In this document: one piece after another, positions 1 to 11,741 of the stretch | Layout of the letters: each line of letters begins with the position of its first letter | How positions within the stretch are numbered: position 1 is the stretch's first letter | DNA from: Odobenus rosmarus divergens | Lineage: Eukaryota > Chordata > Mammalia > Carnivora > Odobenidae | Assembly (NCBI RefSeq): GCF_000321225.1 | Contig: NW_004450302.1 | Span: 4,946,393 to 5,010,392 of the forward strand | Length of the DNA stretch: 64,000 bases | Direction: 5' to 3' | The notes under the pieces: model-generated | The model's database searches: none | The model's input: the letters and a program-made list of their open reading frames with translations, nothing else | Told to the model about the DNA's origin: nothing | Position numbers and translations under genes: made by a program

Positions 1-149
1 AGAGAGGGAACACAAGTAGGGGGAGTGGGAGGGGGAGAAGCAGGCTTCCCGCCGAGCAGGGAGCCCGATGTGGGGCTCGATCCCAGGACCCTGGGACCAT
101 GACCCAAGCCGAAGGCAGACGCTCAACTGACTGAGCCACCCAGGCGCCC
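1..149 (-). mobile_element. can-SINE (SINEC), truncated by window start
   Basis: Reading the minus strand, the element opens TGGGCGCCTGGGTGGCTCAG at 149 and runs through the tRNA-like body (GATCGAGCCCC) into the CT-rich region. Its A-rich tail lies outside the window. Confidence 0.93.
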
Positions 150-164
150 ACTCTATTTCTTTTT

Positions 165-720
165 CTTACAGAAAAGGTAGCACATATATTCTTTTCTACT
201 TTGCTTTTTATTCACTAAACAATCCATCTGGAAATTATTTTATTTATCTGTTTATTTTTAAAAGATTTCATTCTCAAGTAATCTCTATACCGAGCATGGG
301 GCTCGAACTCATGACCCCAAGATCAGGAGTCACGTGCTCTTCCGACTGAGCTGGCCTGGCGCCCCTGGAAATCATTTTATATCAGTTCGTAGAGATCCCC
401 CTCTCCCCAGGTGGGCATTCGATAGTCCTAGTCCACGAATTGCCTTCATACAGGGATTCAGCATATTTCCAATATTTTGTAATTACCACCAATGCTATAA
501 TTAGTAATCTGCCTATGTATGTTTTATTGGTGAAGGTGTATATTGTGGGTAGATCCCTAGAAGTAGGATTGGTGGGTCAAAAAGTAAATGCATACGTAGT
601 TTTGTTAGACACGACCACATTTTCCTCCATGAATACTTAATCCTTTCGCATTCCCACCAGCCACCTGTATAAGCACTTGCTTCCCCATGGCCTCCCAAAC
701 AGAGGGCTGTCAAGCTTTGC
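165..720 (-). mobile_element. Old L1 3' region, split by a can-SINE
   Basis: The sequence reads as the reverse complement of the L1 3' end, with landmarks 'ATCAGTTCGTAGAGATCCCC', 'CCTAGAAGTAGGATTG' and 'CATTCCCACCAGCCACCTGT'. It is interrupted at 244-364 by a SINE. It is diverged and has no coding capacity. Confidence 0.7.
244..364 (-). mobile_element. can-SINE (older subtype) with target-site duplication
   Basis: The tRNA-like body (GCTCGAACTCATGACC on the plus strand) is flanked by CTGGAAATTATTTTAT (228-243) and CTGGAAATCATTTTAT (365-380), a 16-bp target-site duplication with one mismatch. The host is the L1 fragment. Confidence 0.88.
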
Positions 721-1899
721 TATTTCTGCCAATCAGACAGGAAGAGATGAATGCTGGAATGTAGGTTTTATGATTATTGAGGTGAGGCCCAGAGATGAGG
801 AGACAGAGTTACTGAGAGCTCCCAAGAGGAAGGCGAGTAGCAAGGCGTGCCGCACGGGACTGCACGGAGAAGCACCAGGGTCAGGAGGCAGAGACGGAGC
901 CTTTATTTCATTGCAAGCCTGGCTAAGCAGGTGAAGGACTGCACATTTCCCTGGGCTCCGGGGTGGAGGGAGGGGTGGCCTAATTGTCTGCTCCCCAGCC
1001 TGGGGTTGATTAGGGCAGGTGGAGAGGGGTCCCGAGTGTGGGAGCTTGATACCCTGCCAGGTCTGCATTCTTTGATTGTCTGGGCTTTATCATTCACTAG
1101 GCTTTTCTCATCGTTGGGGAAGTCTTCACAGGTCTCTTGCTTGCGGTGGATAGAGCATGGGCGTTGGCTGTCTTTGTCGGAACTTTTTCAAGGACGTTTG
1201 TAGAGGGACCGATCTTGGAAGGTAGAGATAGTGTCGCCAAAGCAAAGGGTGGGTTTGCTGCCCAGTATAATAAAGATAATGACTCCTTGGGGACAAAGGT
1301 CAGGCCGGCCTGCTGACCACTCTAAAAGATTCTGGTTCCCTGAGGTTGGGGATCCTCCTTTGCAAGCTGTTTATTATTATTATTATTATTATTATTATTT
1401 TAATTATTTGTGTATATTACTTTGAAAAAAAAGAAGAAACACTTTTAATGGCAGAGGAAGGTATCAAAGTAGAAGCTCCTCATGGAGCTTCTCCCCCCCG
1501 CCACACCTGTGTGCCATGGAGAAAAGACAGTGGGGGGCTCCCGGGAACCCCAGAAGACGCAGGGCTGTTGTGCCTCCACTGGAACTGAACAGACCCGAGG
1601 CTGCCAGGGAGCGGGAGGCTGAAACCAAGCCTACTAATCCAGGGCCGGAGGTCGGCTGCTCACTCCAGGACACGCCTGCTCCTGGGGGACAAGACTGTGG
1701 CCCCCACTAAGTAGTACTTGGCCCTTAGCAGGCCCTCGTAAGTATCTGTCAAATCAATGAGGAAAAATTCATGCTGGCTTCTAGGATTGGAGACCCAGCT
1801 AAAAATTCATTTTGGCTCTCTAAAAAGGGTGTGGGTGCTGGGAAGGGAGGGCCGAGGAGGGGGTGGGAGGAGAAGTCATTGTTACTTGTGAGGGGGGGG
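721..1899. other. Intergenic, no gene recognised
   Basis: There is no supported coding sequence. A (TTA)n microsatellite occupies about 1370-1400. The stretch 850-1350 may be a diverged LTR, but I could not assign a family. Confidence 0.5.
1370..1400. repeat. (TTA)n microsatellite
   Basis: About ten uninterrupted trinucleotide units. Confidence 0.95.
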
Positions 1900-2030
1900 C
1901 CATAGATGATTAACTTCTCCCTGAGCCTCAGTTTCTTCATTTATACAATGGGCGTTAATCATGATTCCCGCTGTTGTAGGGACAATTCAAGGATAGAATA
2001 TGCACAAATACCTTCCATACCTGTTGTTGT
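1900..2030 (+). mobile_element. MIR fragment
   Basis: The landmark 'CCTCAGTTTCTTCATTTATA' is followed by 'CAATGGGCGTTAATCATGAT', as in the central MIR core. 2031-2980 holds no recognised gene or young repeat. Confidence 0.65.
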
Positions 2031-3137
2031 CTATTGTTACCGCTGGCTGGAGTCCTAGTGGCCCTAAGCCAATTCCAATGAAGGCCTTGGGTACCTGCCA
2101 GGGGGCAGGAGGGCACAGGGGCCTTCATTTGTCCGGGGACCGGTTTGTTTCCAAAGACCTTTTACCTGCAGGCCCCATCTCCCCCTCAGCTGTTTTGTTT
2201 TGTCTTCTTCTTGAGGAGAAGGGGCATGATTGTGGCGATACAGGTTTTTCCTTTGGTCTTGGAATCAGCAAGAAGGCTCAAAAGATGCTGACTTTGTATG
2301 GGACAGACATGCGGGCTGTTTAACTACCTTGTGGTGCTTGAACCCCAAGGGTGGGTGGAAGAGCAGAGTCCCCGGAGTGGTTGCAGGACATGGGGATTTG
2401 AATTTAGGATGCAGTGAACAAGGACCTGTCCAAGAGCTTAGCTCGTTGGGGAGGCAGGACTGTCGATCACAAAGCCATCACAGGACAACATTTAAGCAGG
2501 TCAGAAGAGAACTCTAGGCCCTCTGCAGGCTTCTCCCCACGCTGTGGCACACGTTGCATTTCTCTTGGGTGGTGGGTGTCTCTCTCACCCCAGGAGGTTC
2601 GGATAGGCAGCCGGAAAAGCTGGGGGTGAGCGTCCCTGCACCTGCCCAGCCCACCTGCTGCTCTGAATTGTGGGACTCTCCCTGCCCGAGTCCTGTCCTC
2701 CCTCGGCATCTGTGTGTGTGCTGGTTGCTATGGTATTTGTTGTTTTTTTTGACAAAGTATATAACGCTCCTGGTTTAAAAAAAAAAAAAAGTCAAAACCT
2801 CAAAAGCCTGGAGAGTAGAAAATTCAGTCCTCCCAGGCACTTGCCAGGAACCCCGGCGTTCGCACAAAGACATTTCCCCTGCCTTATTCCCTGATCCGTG
2901 CCCAGGCCATAGGACAGACCGGTGCCTGGAACCCCCCGGTGCCCAATCTTCGCTGAGTGAATGACAGAATTATGAATGAATGAGCAGTTTGGGATGAATT
3001 TTCCAATATTTTTTCTATGTGCATACTTGCATAAATATACTTAGAAAAAATATGGGATCATGATATAAGTGTGGTTCTGAACTTAAAAAAAAATTGAACA
3101 TAATTCCTTGTGGGTATTTCTCTCTGTTACTTTATAC

Positions 3138-3343
3138 CAGGCTTTCTCAGCTTTGGCACTATGGATATTCAGAGTCAGATCGGTCCTTGTTGGAAGCAGT
3201 CCCGTGCTCGGCAGGACGAGCAGCATCCCTGGTTTCCGCCCACCAGACGCAGGTACAACACCTTCTACCATACCATAATAATAAAGGCTTCCAGCTGTTA
3301 TCACATGTCCCCTGGGGGGCAAAATTGCCTCCACTGAAGAACA
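3138..3343 (-). mobile_element. MER5A (hAT-Charlie MITE)
   Basis: The sequence begins CCAGGCTTTCTCAGCTTTGG, contains 'GCAGCATCCCTGGTTTCCGC' and ends 'CCCCTGGGGGGCAAAATTGC'. This is the full order of the MER5A consensus on the minus strand. The flanking AT-rich sequence at 2990-3137 resembles old L1. Confidence 0.85.
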
Positions 3344-3479
3344 ACAGATATAGAGACCTACTTCTTTTCTTGGCTGTGTCTCGGAGTATTCCAGAGTGTG
3401 GTTGTGCAATTTTTTAGCTCATTTGTCAACAATGCTGAGTTGTTGTCAGTCCCTTGCAAGAGGCCCACCTGAACACTTG

Positions 3480-4060
3480 TGTGTTTCTGCAGGAAACTTT
3501 TCAAGAAGTGGGATTGCTGAACTGAAGCCAGGGCATGCCTGCACTAAACTGTGCCCTTGCCAGAAAGGGAACCAGAGGTGGAGAAGGCTTCACTCCGTGC
3601 TCGGCAGCAGTGAGAATTCAGCTTTCCAGTCTTCGCCAGTCTGATGCTGTTTGTGATTTCGTTCTCTTGTAGAATCGTATTGATAGTTCCTTCCAGGAAA
3701 ATGTTAAATAACAGCAGTGATCACGAGGAGCCCCCTTTTGGCTCTGACATTAGCAATGTCCTTGGAAAAACTGTTATCCCGCAGATATGTATGTGCATGT
3801 TTTATGTATAAACTCATTTCTCAAGCGCTCTGCAATGGGGTCTTAATGTTCTCTTCAAACATAAGGTTGTTTACGAGAGAGCATTAACGTTTCTAAGCAG
3901 TTGGAGGATTTTATTTCTACTCTGATTATTTATTCCTCATGTATTCAATTGTGGTGATAAACAATGCAGCTTGTCTGCACTATTTCTTTTGGAATCGATT
4001 GAGATTTCCTTTGCAGCTCAAGTCAATTTTTGTAAATGTTTATAAATATTACATTACCTC
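3480..4060 (-). mobile_element. Probable old L1 fragment
   Basis: The match is weak. 'AAAATGTTAAATAACAGCAG' followed by 'CCTTTTGGCTCTGACATTAG' resembles the reverse complement of L1 ORF2. The fragment is strongly diverged and could be something else. Confidence 0.35.
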
Positions 4061-4190
4061 TGGAACCTAAGCGACGCCAGAGCAGTGACCACCATCCCAC
4101 CCCTGTTCCCGCACTGCTCAGGGCTTTGAATGATACCTGGCACATGATCGATGCTCAATATAAATTTGTTGAATAAAGGACTGGATGAGG

Positions 4191-4290
4191 GGGGCCGACT
4201 CAGTCGGACGACTCTTGATCTCGGAGTTGTGAGTTCGAGCCCCACGTTGGGTGTAGAGATGACTAAAAAATAAATAAATAAAGTTAAAAA
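4191..4290 (+). mobile_element. can-SINE with target-site duplication
   Basis: The short tRNA-like body ends in TAAATAAATAAAG and is flanked by AAAGGACTGGATGAGG and AAAGGAGTGGATGGG (4175-4190 and 4291-4305). It sits next to a MIR 3' end (about 4105-4175). Confidence 0.85.
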
Positions 4291-5059
4291 AAAGGAGTGG
4301 ATGGGTGGTGCTTGTAAAGGTATTCATTGTTTGCAACATGTTTACAACATAATTTCTGAGAAGCATGTTCTTTTCTTTGTTTTTCAAATATGTGATCTGT
4401 TAAGGGTTGCGAAGTGTTTCCACTTGTCGATTTTCCATACATTTTCTATAGTTCTTCTTTGTATATGTTTTTTAGTAACAGCTTTATTAAAATATAATTC
4501 ACATACTGTAAAATTTACCCACTTAAAAGTGTACGATTCAGGTTTTGTTTTTGTTTTTTTTTTTTTTGTATATTCCCAAGGTTATGCAAGCATCACCATA
4601 GTCTTATTTCAGAACATTTTCATCCTACAAAAAGAGACCCGGGACCCATTAGCAGTTGCTTCTCGCTCTCCCAGCCCCTGGCGACCACTAATCTACTTTT
4701 TATCTCTATGGTTGCCCCTATTCTGGTCATTTCTTTTAAGTGAAGTCATGTGCTATGTGGCCTTTTGTGGCTGGCTTCTTTCCCTTAGCCTAATATTTTC
4801 AGAGTTCATCCATATTATAGAAGGCATCAGCACCTCATTCCTTTTTATTGCTGAATAATTTTGCACTGGGCGGAGATGACACATTTTATTCATCAGTTGG
4901 TGGACGTTTGGGTTGTTTCCACTTTCTGGCTATTTTGGAAGGCAGCCATGCTCACGACTATACCACCAGCGCCTGTTAGGTCTCAGCTATTATGGATAGT
5001 GTGGCTGTGAATATTCCTGTGCAAGTTTTTGTGTGGACATGTTTATTTTATTTTAATTT

Positions 5060-5255
5060 TCAAGAAAGGTTTTATTTATTCATTTATTTAGAGAGTGCTT
5101 GCATGCATGCGCAAACAGGGCTGGGGGAGGGGATCAGGGTCGTGAGATAGAGCCCCGCGCTGGGTGTGGAGCCCGCTTGGGATTCTCTCTCTCCCTGTCC
5201 CTCTCTTCCGTCTGTGCATTCATGTGTGGGCGCTCTGTCTCAGAAAAAATATATA
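5060..5255. mobile_element. Composite can-SINE with inverted halves
   Basis: The left part (5060 to about 5130) reads as a minus-strand SINE tail (TTTTATTTATTCATTTATTT, then GA-rich). The right part (about 5131-5255) reads as a plus-strand body and tail (GAGCCCGCTTGGGATTCTCT, then CT-rich, then A-rich). The two halves are joined head to head, so this is not a simple insertion. Confidence 0.7.
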
Positions 5256-5277
5256 TATTCTTTATTTTTCTTTATTT

Positions 5278-5470
5278 TTTTTAAAGATTTTATTTATTTA
5301 TTTGAGAGAGAGAGAATGAGAGATAGAGAGCACGAGAGGGAAGAGGGTCAGAGGGAGAAGCAGACTCCCTGCCGAGCAGGGAGCCCGATGCGGGACTCGA
5401 TCCCAGGACTCCAGGATCATGACCTGAGCCGAAGGCAGTCGCCCAACCAGCTGAGCCACCCAGGCACCCA
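5278..5470 (-). mobile_element. can-SINE
   Basis: Full-length minus-strand copy. The poly(T)/ATTTATTTATTT tail is at the left and GAGCCACCCAGGCACCCA at the right end. Confidence 0.93.
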
Positions 5471-5481
5471 ATTTTTATTTA

Positions 5482-5679
5482 TTTTTTAAAAAGATTTTAT
5501 TTATTTATTTGACAGAGAGAGAGAGAGTGAGAGCAGGAGCACAAGCAGGGGGAGTGGGAGAGGGAGAAGCAGGCTTCCCGCTGAGCTGGGAACCCGATGT
5601 GGGGTTCCATCCCAGGACCCCAGGGTCATGACCTAAGCTGAAGGCAGACGCTTAACGACTGAGCCACCCAGGCGCCCCT
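5482..5679 (-). mobile_element. can-SINE, tandem to the previous one
   Basis: A second full-length minus-strand copy, 12 nt from its neighbour, ending GAGCCACCCAGGCGCCCC. Both lie inside the same L1. Confidence 0.93.
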
Positions 5680-6762
5680 AAAAATATATATATTCTTTAA
5701 ATCTCTCTTGAGTGTATACACAGCAGTGGAATTGCCCGGTCATAAGATCACTATATGTTTAACATTTTGAGGAACTGCCAGCTTGTTCTCCATGCAGCCA
5801 CTCCATCTTACGGTGCTCCTAACAAAGTAAAAGGCTTCCGATTTATCCACGTCCTCGCTCATACCTGTTCATACCTGTCTTTTTGATCTGAGTCATCCTA
5901 GTGGGTGTGAAGTGGTCGTCTTCTTTGTGATTTTGCTTTTCCCTGATGACTAATGACCTTGAGCATCGGTTGTTCTTGGCCATTGTATATCTTCTTTGGA
6001 GAAATGGCTATTCAAATCCTTTGCCCATTTTTAAATTGGATTGTCCTTTCATGGTTGAGTCGTAAGAGATTTTTGTACGCATCATGAATACAAGTCCCTT
6101 ATCAGGTATATGATTTGCAAATATTTTCTCCCAACCTGTGGGCTGCCTTTCACTATCTTGATGGCCATACGTTTTTATGTTATGTTATTTGGTGCACAGT
6201 GCGTCCTCTGGGGTCTTGTCCCCCTCAGCATTATCCCTTGTAATTCTTTCTGAGTTGAATTCAACTTTGATCTTCAGGTCATGATCTTGGTTTTCTTTTG
6301 TTTCGCCCGTGCGTGTGTATCTAAGCATATGGTCAGCGCTCAGTGAAGGTGGCTTTCCTTCCTCCTGTCTGTCGTCAGAGAACTCCCCTCCCCAGACCGG
6401 GCCCCCCCTGGAGTAGCCACTATGTCCAGACCCCACACAGCAACCAACATGTGGCCTGTCTCGGCGCCTCCTCTCAGCCTCCCCCTACTCCCGCACGGGC
6501 CCCGGGCGCGGTCGGAGCCACCGGGCTGCTGTTCCCGCTACGTCCACCAGGGGCCGCCCCGCTCCTGCCTGAGTTCCTTCCAAGAACTTGCACTTTACCT
6601 CGTCCCTCCCAGGCCTCCCATCTCCCAGCAACACCTCCGGCTTTAAAGCCCCAGAGCAGTTTTCCAGGTTCCCCGAGGAGCCCACTTTCACAGCTGCCAC
6701 GACGAAAACCGTCCTGTGGGAGATCAGCCCGACGCGTCCTGGCTTTCCTTCAAGACCCGTGT

Positions 6763-6866
6763 GCCAACAGTTTTCTCACCTGTAGAATGGGAATGCTTTC
6801 CCACCTCGCTCAGAAATAACATGGACAGTGCTTAGCATGGTGCCTGGCACACAGTAAGGGCTTAAT
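6763..6866 (+). mobile_element. MIR fragment
   Basis: 'CACCTGTAGAATGGGAATGC' precedes 'GTGCCTGGCACACAGTAAGG' and then CTTAATAAA, in standard MIR order. Confidence 0.8.
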
Positions 6867-7049
6867 AAAAGCAAGGCTTTATATCAACGCTTCAAAGCTC
6901 ATCGAATGTCTCCGCAGCTCTCCTTGAATAGGCCACGGGAAGATCTGTCCACCCTTTGTTCTCTTGGGCAGTGACTGTGGTGGGGTTCCTCGGATGTGGG
7001 GGGGAACTTTGCAGTCAGATGTGTGGACATTTGTATTTTCCATAACTGA

Positions 7050-7256
7050 CTTTTTTTTAAAAAAAGATTTTATTTATTTATCTGAGAAAAAGAGAGAACA
7101 CGCATGAGCAGGGCGAGGGTCAGAGGAAGGGAGAGAATCTCCAGCAGATGCCCCACTCCGGGTGGAGCCCCGCGCCAGGCTCAATCCCAGGACCCTGAGA
7201 TCACGACCTGAGCCAAAAGCGGGTGGTTTAACCGACTGCGCCCCCCAGGCGCCCCC
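7050..7256 (-). mobile_element. can-SINE
   Basis: The tail (AAGATTTTATTTATTTATC) is at the left and the tRNA-like body and CAGGCGCCCC head are at the right. It is moderately diverged. Confidence 0.9.
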
Positions 7257-8755
7257 CGTGGAAACATTTTCTTAAAGAATTCTGGATTTCCTCAAGTTTC
7301 CCTTTCTCCCCAGGGTTCCAACTCGTGCTGTCAGTAGGAGAGGTCACTCGGAGGCCTCTGTCACGATGGGCTTCGGCCCCGTCGGCCGGTATTAGCTGCT
7401 CTCTGTCCGTGCTGGTGTCCAGCCCTGTTGGTGCCCACACCTGCCAGCATTCACCAGGGCCTGTGCTCCATCCCACCTCCTTTGTCATTGTATCCTGTAG
7501 ACTCCTGGCCTCTTCTGGCCCCAGAACCTTCTCTCAGCCACTTCTGTGGGAGACGGGGGAGGGGGCCGCCTCAGGCCCTCTCTGCCCAGGCAAGCCACGC
7601 TACCACGTCTGCTTTACTTGTAGATACATGTTGGGCATTCGGAGAGGGTGGCACCTCCACGCCCTCACCCAGGCAGCAGGCCCTTCTCCTGCCTGACTTC
7701 TGCCTGCCCCCCACTCCGGCCTAGAGAGTGGGATGGAGTGGGGGTGGGAAGAAAACGCTCTTGCAGGGTTACTAATGTCCTGAGGCAAGGACCTCGCTTC
7801 GAAGCTCAAGGTTCAAGACCTAGCTGCTTTCGCTTCTCTCCCGTCTTCTGGAACAGCCCTGCCCTGGAGACATCCTTGCTACCGTTGGCAGCAGGGCAGG
7901 GTGGGATGATGTACCAGGAAAGAGGTCTGATTGATATTTCCAAATATCAGCCTGCCACACCTCTGCCCTTGCATTCTGGTACTCTGAGTACTATACAGAC
8001 TGACTCACGGCCTGGAGCCCTCCAGGGGAGTCTTGTGCTCCTGGCAATGGGTAGGGTGGAGTTGAGGGTGATGGTGGAGGTTTTCTGAGGGTTGGTGCTC
8101 AGCCCATTTTGGGAGGGTGGACGAGTCAGAGTTCCTGCTTGCAACAACAGAAAACAACTCGACTTAATGACAGCCTGAAAGGAATTTTCTGGAAGGATGA
8201 TGGGTGGCCCATAGAATCACAGGATAGGCTGGAGAGCCTGGCTCATCATTTGGGCAGGAACGCAGAAGGCTGGGAAGCAGAAGCACAGGAAGGACTAATG
8301 GGAATGACAGCCACCCCCTGCCCCTTGGTGCCCTGACAACAGAGGAGTGACATCTCAATGGTCCCAGCTTGTCCGTGACCCTCAGGTGGTGACAAAGTCC
8401 TGGGTGGGATGAGCCCAGGTTGAGTGCCCACGCTGTCTCTGCAGTGATCTGGGAAAGGGAGTCTGGCCCCACTGGGCTTCTGTAGGGGAACCCCGCCTCC
8501 CGCCCTTCTAGGGATTCATGCCCCTCCCATGGGTATTTGGATGCTAAGCAACCAAAACAACAAATGTCATACATCTCTCTTATTTCCCCAAATGTGCATT
8601 TGCCAAGAGGCAGTTTCAAACCTGCCTCATCTAGGCAGTCTGATACCTGGAGTGCTGCTTGTTTATGCCACTCAGAGAGCTTGCCAAATATAGTTAAATC
8701 ATGTAAACAGACTACGTGCTTCTAGATAATTCTTACACCAGGCTTCTTTCTAGGG
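7257..8755. other. Intergenic, nothing recognised
   Basis: No conserved coding frame and no young repeat. Open frames here are short and overlap on both strands without family resemblance. Confidence 0.5.
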
Positions 8756-8757
8756 CT

Positions 8758-8965
8758 AGCAGAATAACTAATGTTTATTGAACAAAGGCCCGAGCACTGA
8801 CCTCAGTGCTCTATGTCAATGATCTCACTGGATCTTGCCCTTAAAGTTGCTGCCATGTTTCCAAGGAGGAAACTGAGGCTGAATGGTTCAGCAGCTTTTC
8901 CAAATTCACACCGGTTTAAATGGAAAGAGCAGAGACTTGAATCCAGGCAGCCTGTCTCTGGAGCT
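8758..8965 (-). mobile_element. MIR, nearly complete core
   Basis: It starts 'AATGTTTATTGAACAAAGGC', passes through 'AAGGAGGAAACTGAGGCTGA' and ends 'GACTTGAATCCAGGCAGCCT'. This is the reverse complement order of MIR. Confidence 0.82.
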
Positions 8966-9569
8966 TGGCTAGGAAGGGGCCCTGCGCTCTGTGGTCCAGT
9001 GGAGACAGACATCAAACCAGTAAGCACAGGGTTATGTGTGTTATTACAATGAGCACTGGAAAGGGAAAGAGCAGGGTGGAAGGAAGAAGAGTAACAGGGT
9101 AGACAATCTATAAAGGGGGTGAATGAGGTCCCAAGAAAGTCTCCCAAGAAGCAATGAAGTGCTTTTAAGCCGTGACCCTTAATGGGATTTAGCCAGGCAA
9201 AGACCAAGGGGAAAGATGCAACAGTAAGAGCCAAGGTCCTGAAGCAGGGGAGAACTGAATGTGTTTGAAGAAGGAAAAAAAGGCCAGTGCAGTGGAAGGG
9301 AGAGAGTGGAGAACCTCTGGGCAGGACCTCAAGGCTCTTCAGGCAGGGTCTCTGGGCTGTCTTCAGCTCAGAACTCCTGCCGCATCTCATGGACTCATCC
9401 CCACCTTCAGTCCCTCTGCAAATCCTGCAAGCTCAAAGCTTCCAGCATAGCTGGAATCCAGCCTCTTCTCCCCACCTCCACAGTGGCCGCCCTGGTCTCA
9501 GTGTGACATCCCCAGACCCCTGGTTTCCCTGCTCTGCATCACCTTGAATCTGCCTCTCAGCAGCACTAA

Positions 9570-9865
9570 AGCGATCCGGTCAGATCCATAAGTCAGATCA
9601 CAGCGCCTCGGCTTCTCAATTCACCCAGAGGAATAGTCTGCGCCTTCCAAAAGTCCCTTACAAAGCCCTCCGTGGTCTGGCCCCTGTGACCTCCCTGCAG
9701 CTGTCCCCCTCCTCACTGGGCTGCAGCCACGCCGGCCCTTCGCTCTCTCAGACACCCCGGGCGAGATCCTATCTTGGGGACCTTTGTACTGGCTCTTCCC
9801 TTGGCCCAGAATGTTCTACTCCACACACCCATGGGCCTCTCATATCCTGCAGGCTTGCCCAGGTG
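9570..9865 (+). mobile_element. L2 3' end
   Basis: 'TTACAAAGCCCTCCGTGGTC', 'TGGCCCCTGTGACCTCCCTG' and 'CTGCAGCCACGCCGGCCCTT' follow in the order of the LINE2 3' consensus, ending near 'CCCAGAATGTTCTACTCC'. Confidence 0.75.
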
Positions 9866-11010
9866 TGCTCTCCCAGCTCAGCAGGGGGCACGAGCAGAAG
9901 GAAATGCGGGGCTCTCTGCTCCTGTCTTGTCCGCTGGCTGAGACTGAGTCCGAGGGGCGGCAGGCACTGGGAGCACAGATGGCCCACAGTGAGGAGGCAA
10001 GGAGGGAAGACAGGTGCGGTGCGGGCTGCTGTGCAGTTGACCCGAACTCCGCATCCCACTCCTCCCTCTGGTGCAAAGGGAATTCAAGGATCTCTCCTTC
10101 AGTCACTGTTTTGTTCTCACCTAGCAACTGTCTATTGGGCATTTGCAGCTGGCGACACAGCAACACACAAAGTTCCTGCGTTTGGGGAGATTAGGCTTTA
10201 GAGGTTATGACACACAGTAAATGGAGAAACAAAGTCCGGGAGGTGCTATGAAGAACTGGGAAGCAGGGTTGGGTGCTATTGTAGACAGAGCATCCAGAGA
10301 AGCCCTTGCTAATGAGATGTTTGGGCTGGGACTTAACGAAGTGAGAGGGTGAGCTGCAGGGATGTGTGGGGCAGAGGGTTCCAAGCCGGGGCAATAGCAG
10401 GTGCAAAGGCGCGGGGGCAGCATGTGCGTGATGTGCTTGGCGTGCTTGTGGAGCAGCCAGAAGCCCAGGCAGTTGAGCAGAGCCTATGAAGCAGAGAGGG
10501 AGGAAGGAAGATTATGGAGACAACTAGGGCCGGCCCCGGGGGCTTTGTGGGTCTGGCCAGCACACGCCTTCCAGGTGTGAAGGGGGCTGGCAGAGGGTGG
10601 CCAGTAGGGGGTGAGGCCATCGAAATTACCCTCCCTGAAGGCCACTCCATCAGGGAAGCGGGGAGCCCTGTGGGAGGTTGTTGCGGTTGTCAAGGGGAGT
10701 TGGTGGTGGTGATGGGCGCCATGGGGGGTGGTCGGCGTCAGGATATACCTGGAAGACACACCCAACGGGATCGCGTTGGCAGAAAGGGAGGCAAGAGTAA
10801 AAAAGGACGGACATTTTGCTAAACAGGTGGGTAAATGGGGTCGCTGTTGCTTGGATGGGAGCCAGGAGAGGGGCTCAGTCTTGGATATGAAAATTCCCTA
10901 GGAGCAAAGGGTCTTTGGAAATGCAGAGTGACAGAGAGGGGCAGGTGTGCAGGCTGGGGGAACCCCACCTTCCATGGGGGAAGCAAGAGGCCATCAGAGT
11001 GTCACTAGCC
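9866..11010. other. Intergenic; CTCF-like motif and old repeat fragments
   Basis: TCAGCAGGGGGCAC (about 9878-9891) fits the CTCF core. 10200-10500 resembles an ancient mammalian repeat ('GGTGCAAAGGCGCGGGGGCA') whose family I could not fix. No gene is supported. Confidence 0.4.
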
Positions 11011-11015
11011 ACTAT

Positions 11016-11741
11016 ACCCATCCAACCATCCATCCATCCATCCATCCATCCAACCATCCAACCATCCATCCATCCATCCAACCATCCAACCATTCATCCA
11101 TCCATCCATCCAACCATCCAACCATCCATCCATCCATCCATCCAACCATCCAACCATCCATCCATCCATCCAACCATCCAACTATACCCATCCATCCATC
11201 CAACCATCCAACCATACATCCATCCATCCAACCATCCAACCATCCATCCATCCATCCATCCATCCAACCATCCATCCATCCATCCATCCAACCATCCAAC
11301 CATACCCATCCATCCATCCATCCAACCATCCAACCATCCATCCATCCATCCAACCATCCAACTATACCCATCCATCCATCCAACCATCCAACCATACATC
11401 CATCCATCCAACCAACCATCCATCCATCCATCCATCCATCCAACCATCCAACTATACCCATCCATCCATCCATCCAACCATCCATCCATCCATCCATCCA
11501 ACCATCCAACTATACCCATCCATCCATCCATCCATCCAACCATCCAACCATCCATCCATCCATCCAACCATCCATCCATCCATCCAACCATCCAACCATC
11601 CAACTATACCCACCCATCCATCCATCCATCCATCCAACCATCCATCCATCTAACCATCCAACTATACCCATCCATCCATCCATCCAACCATCCATCCATC
11701 CAACCATCCATCCATCCATCCATCCATCCATCCATCCAGTC
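11016..11741. repeat. (CATC)n satellite with CCAAC and CTATACC variants
   Basis: About 725 nt are built from CATC tetramers broken by CCAAC and by TATACC or CATACAT interruptions. A longer-range copy is visible: 11161-11220 is identical to 11341-11400, giving a period of 180 nt with further similarity on both sides. Because the repeat contains almost no stop in any frame, it yields artificial open frames of 290-310 codons (HPSI repeats) on the plus strand and others on the minus strand. Confidence 0.97.

Larger units (their letters stand above)
4440..6200 (-). mobile_element. L1 3' UTR and ORF2 end, interrupted by can-SINEs
   Basis: The block is colinear with the reverse complement of L1M. 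Landmarks are 'GCTTTATTAAAATATAATTC', 'GGCGACCACTAATCTACTTT', 'GGTTGTTTCCACTTTCTGGC', 'CCTGATGACTAATGACCTTG' and 'TTGCAAATATTTTCTCCCAA'. It is broken at about 5055-5680 by a SINE cluster and resumes with 'TCTCTTGAGTGTATACACAG'. The open frame at 4301-4858 is a by-product of this element, not a gene. Confidence 0.8.

Noticed and set aside
4301..4858. 185-codon open frame
   Set aside because: It lies in the reverse complement of an L1 3' region and has no conserved protein.
11016..11741. Regularly spaced repeats resembling a CRISPR array
   Set aside because: There are no unique spacers and the unit is a tetranucleotide. The context is a mammalian microsatellite.
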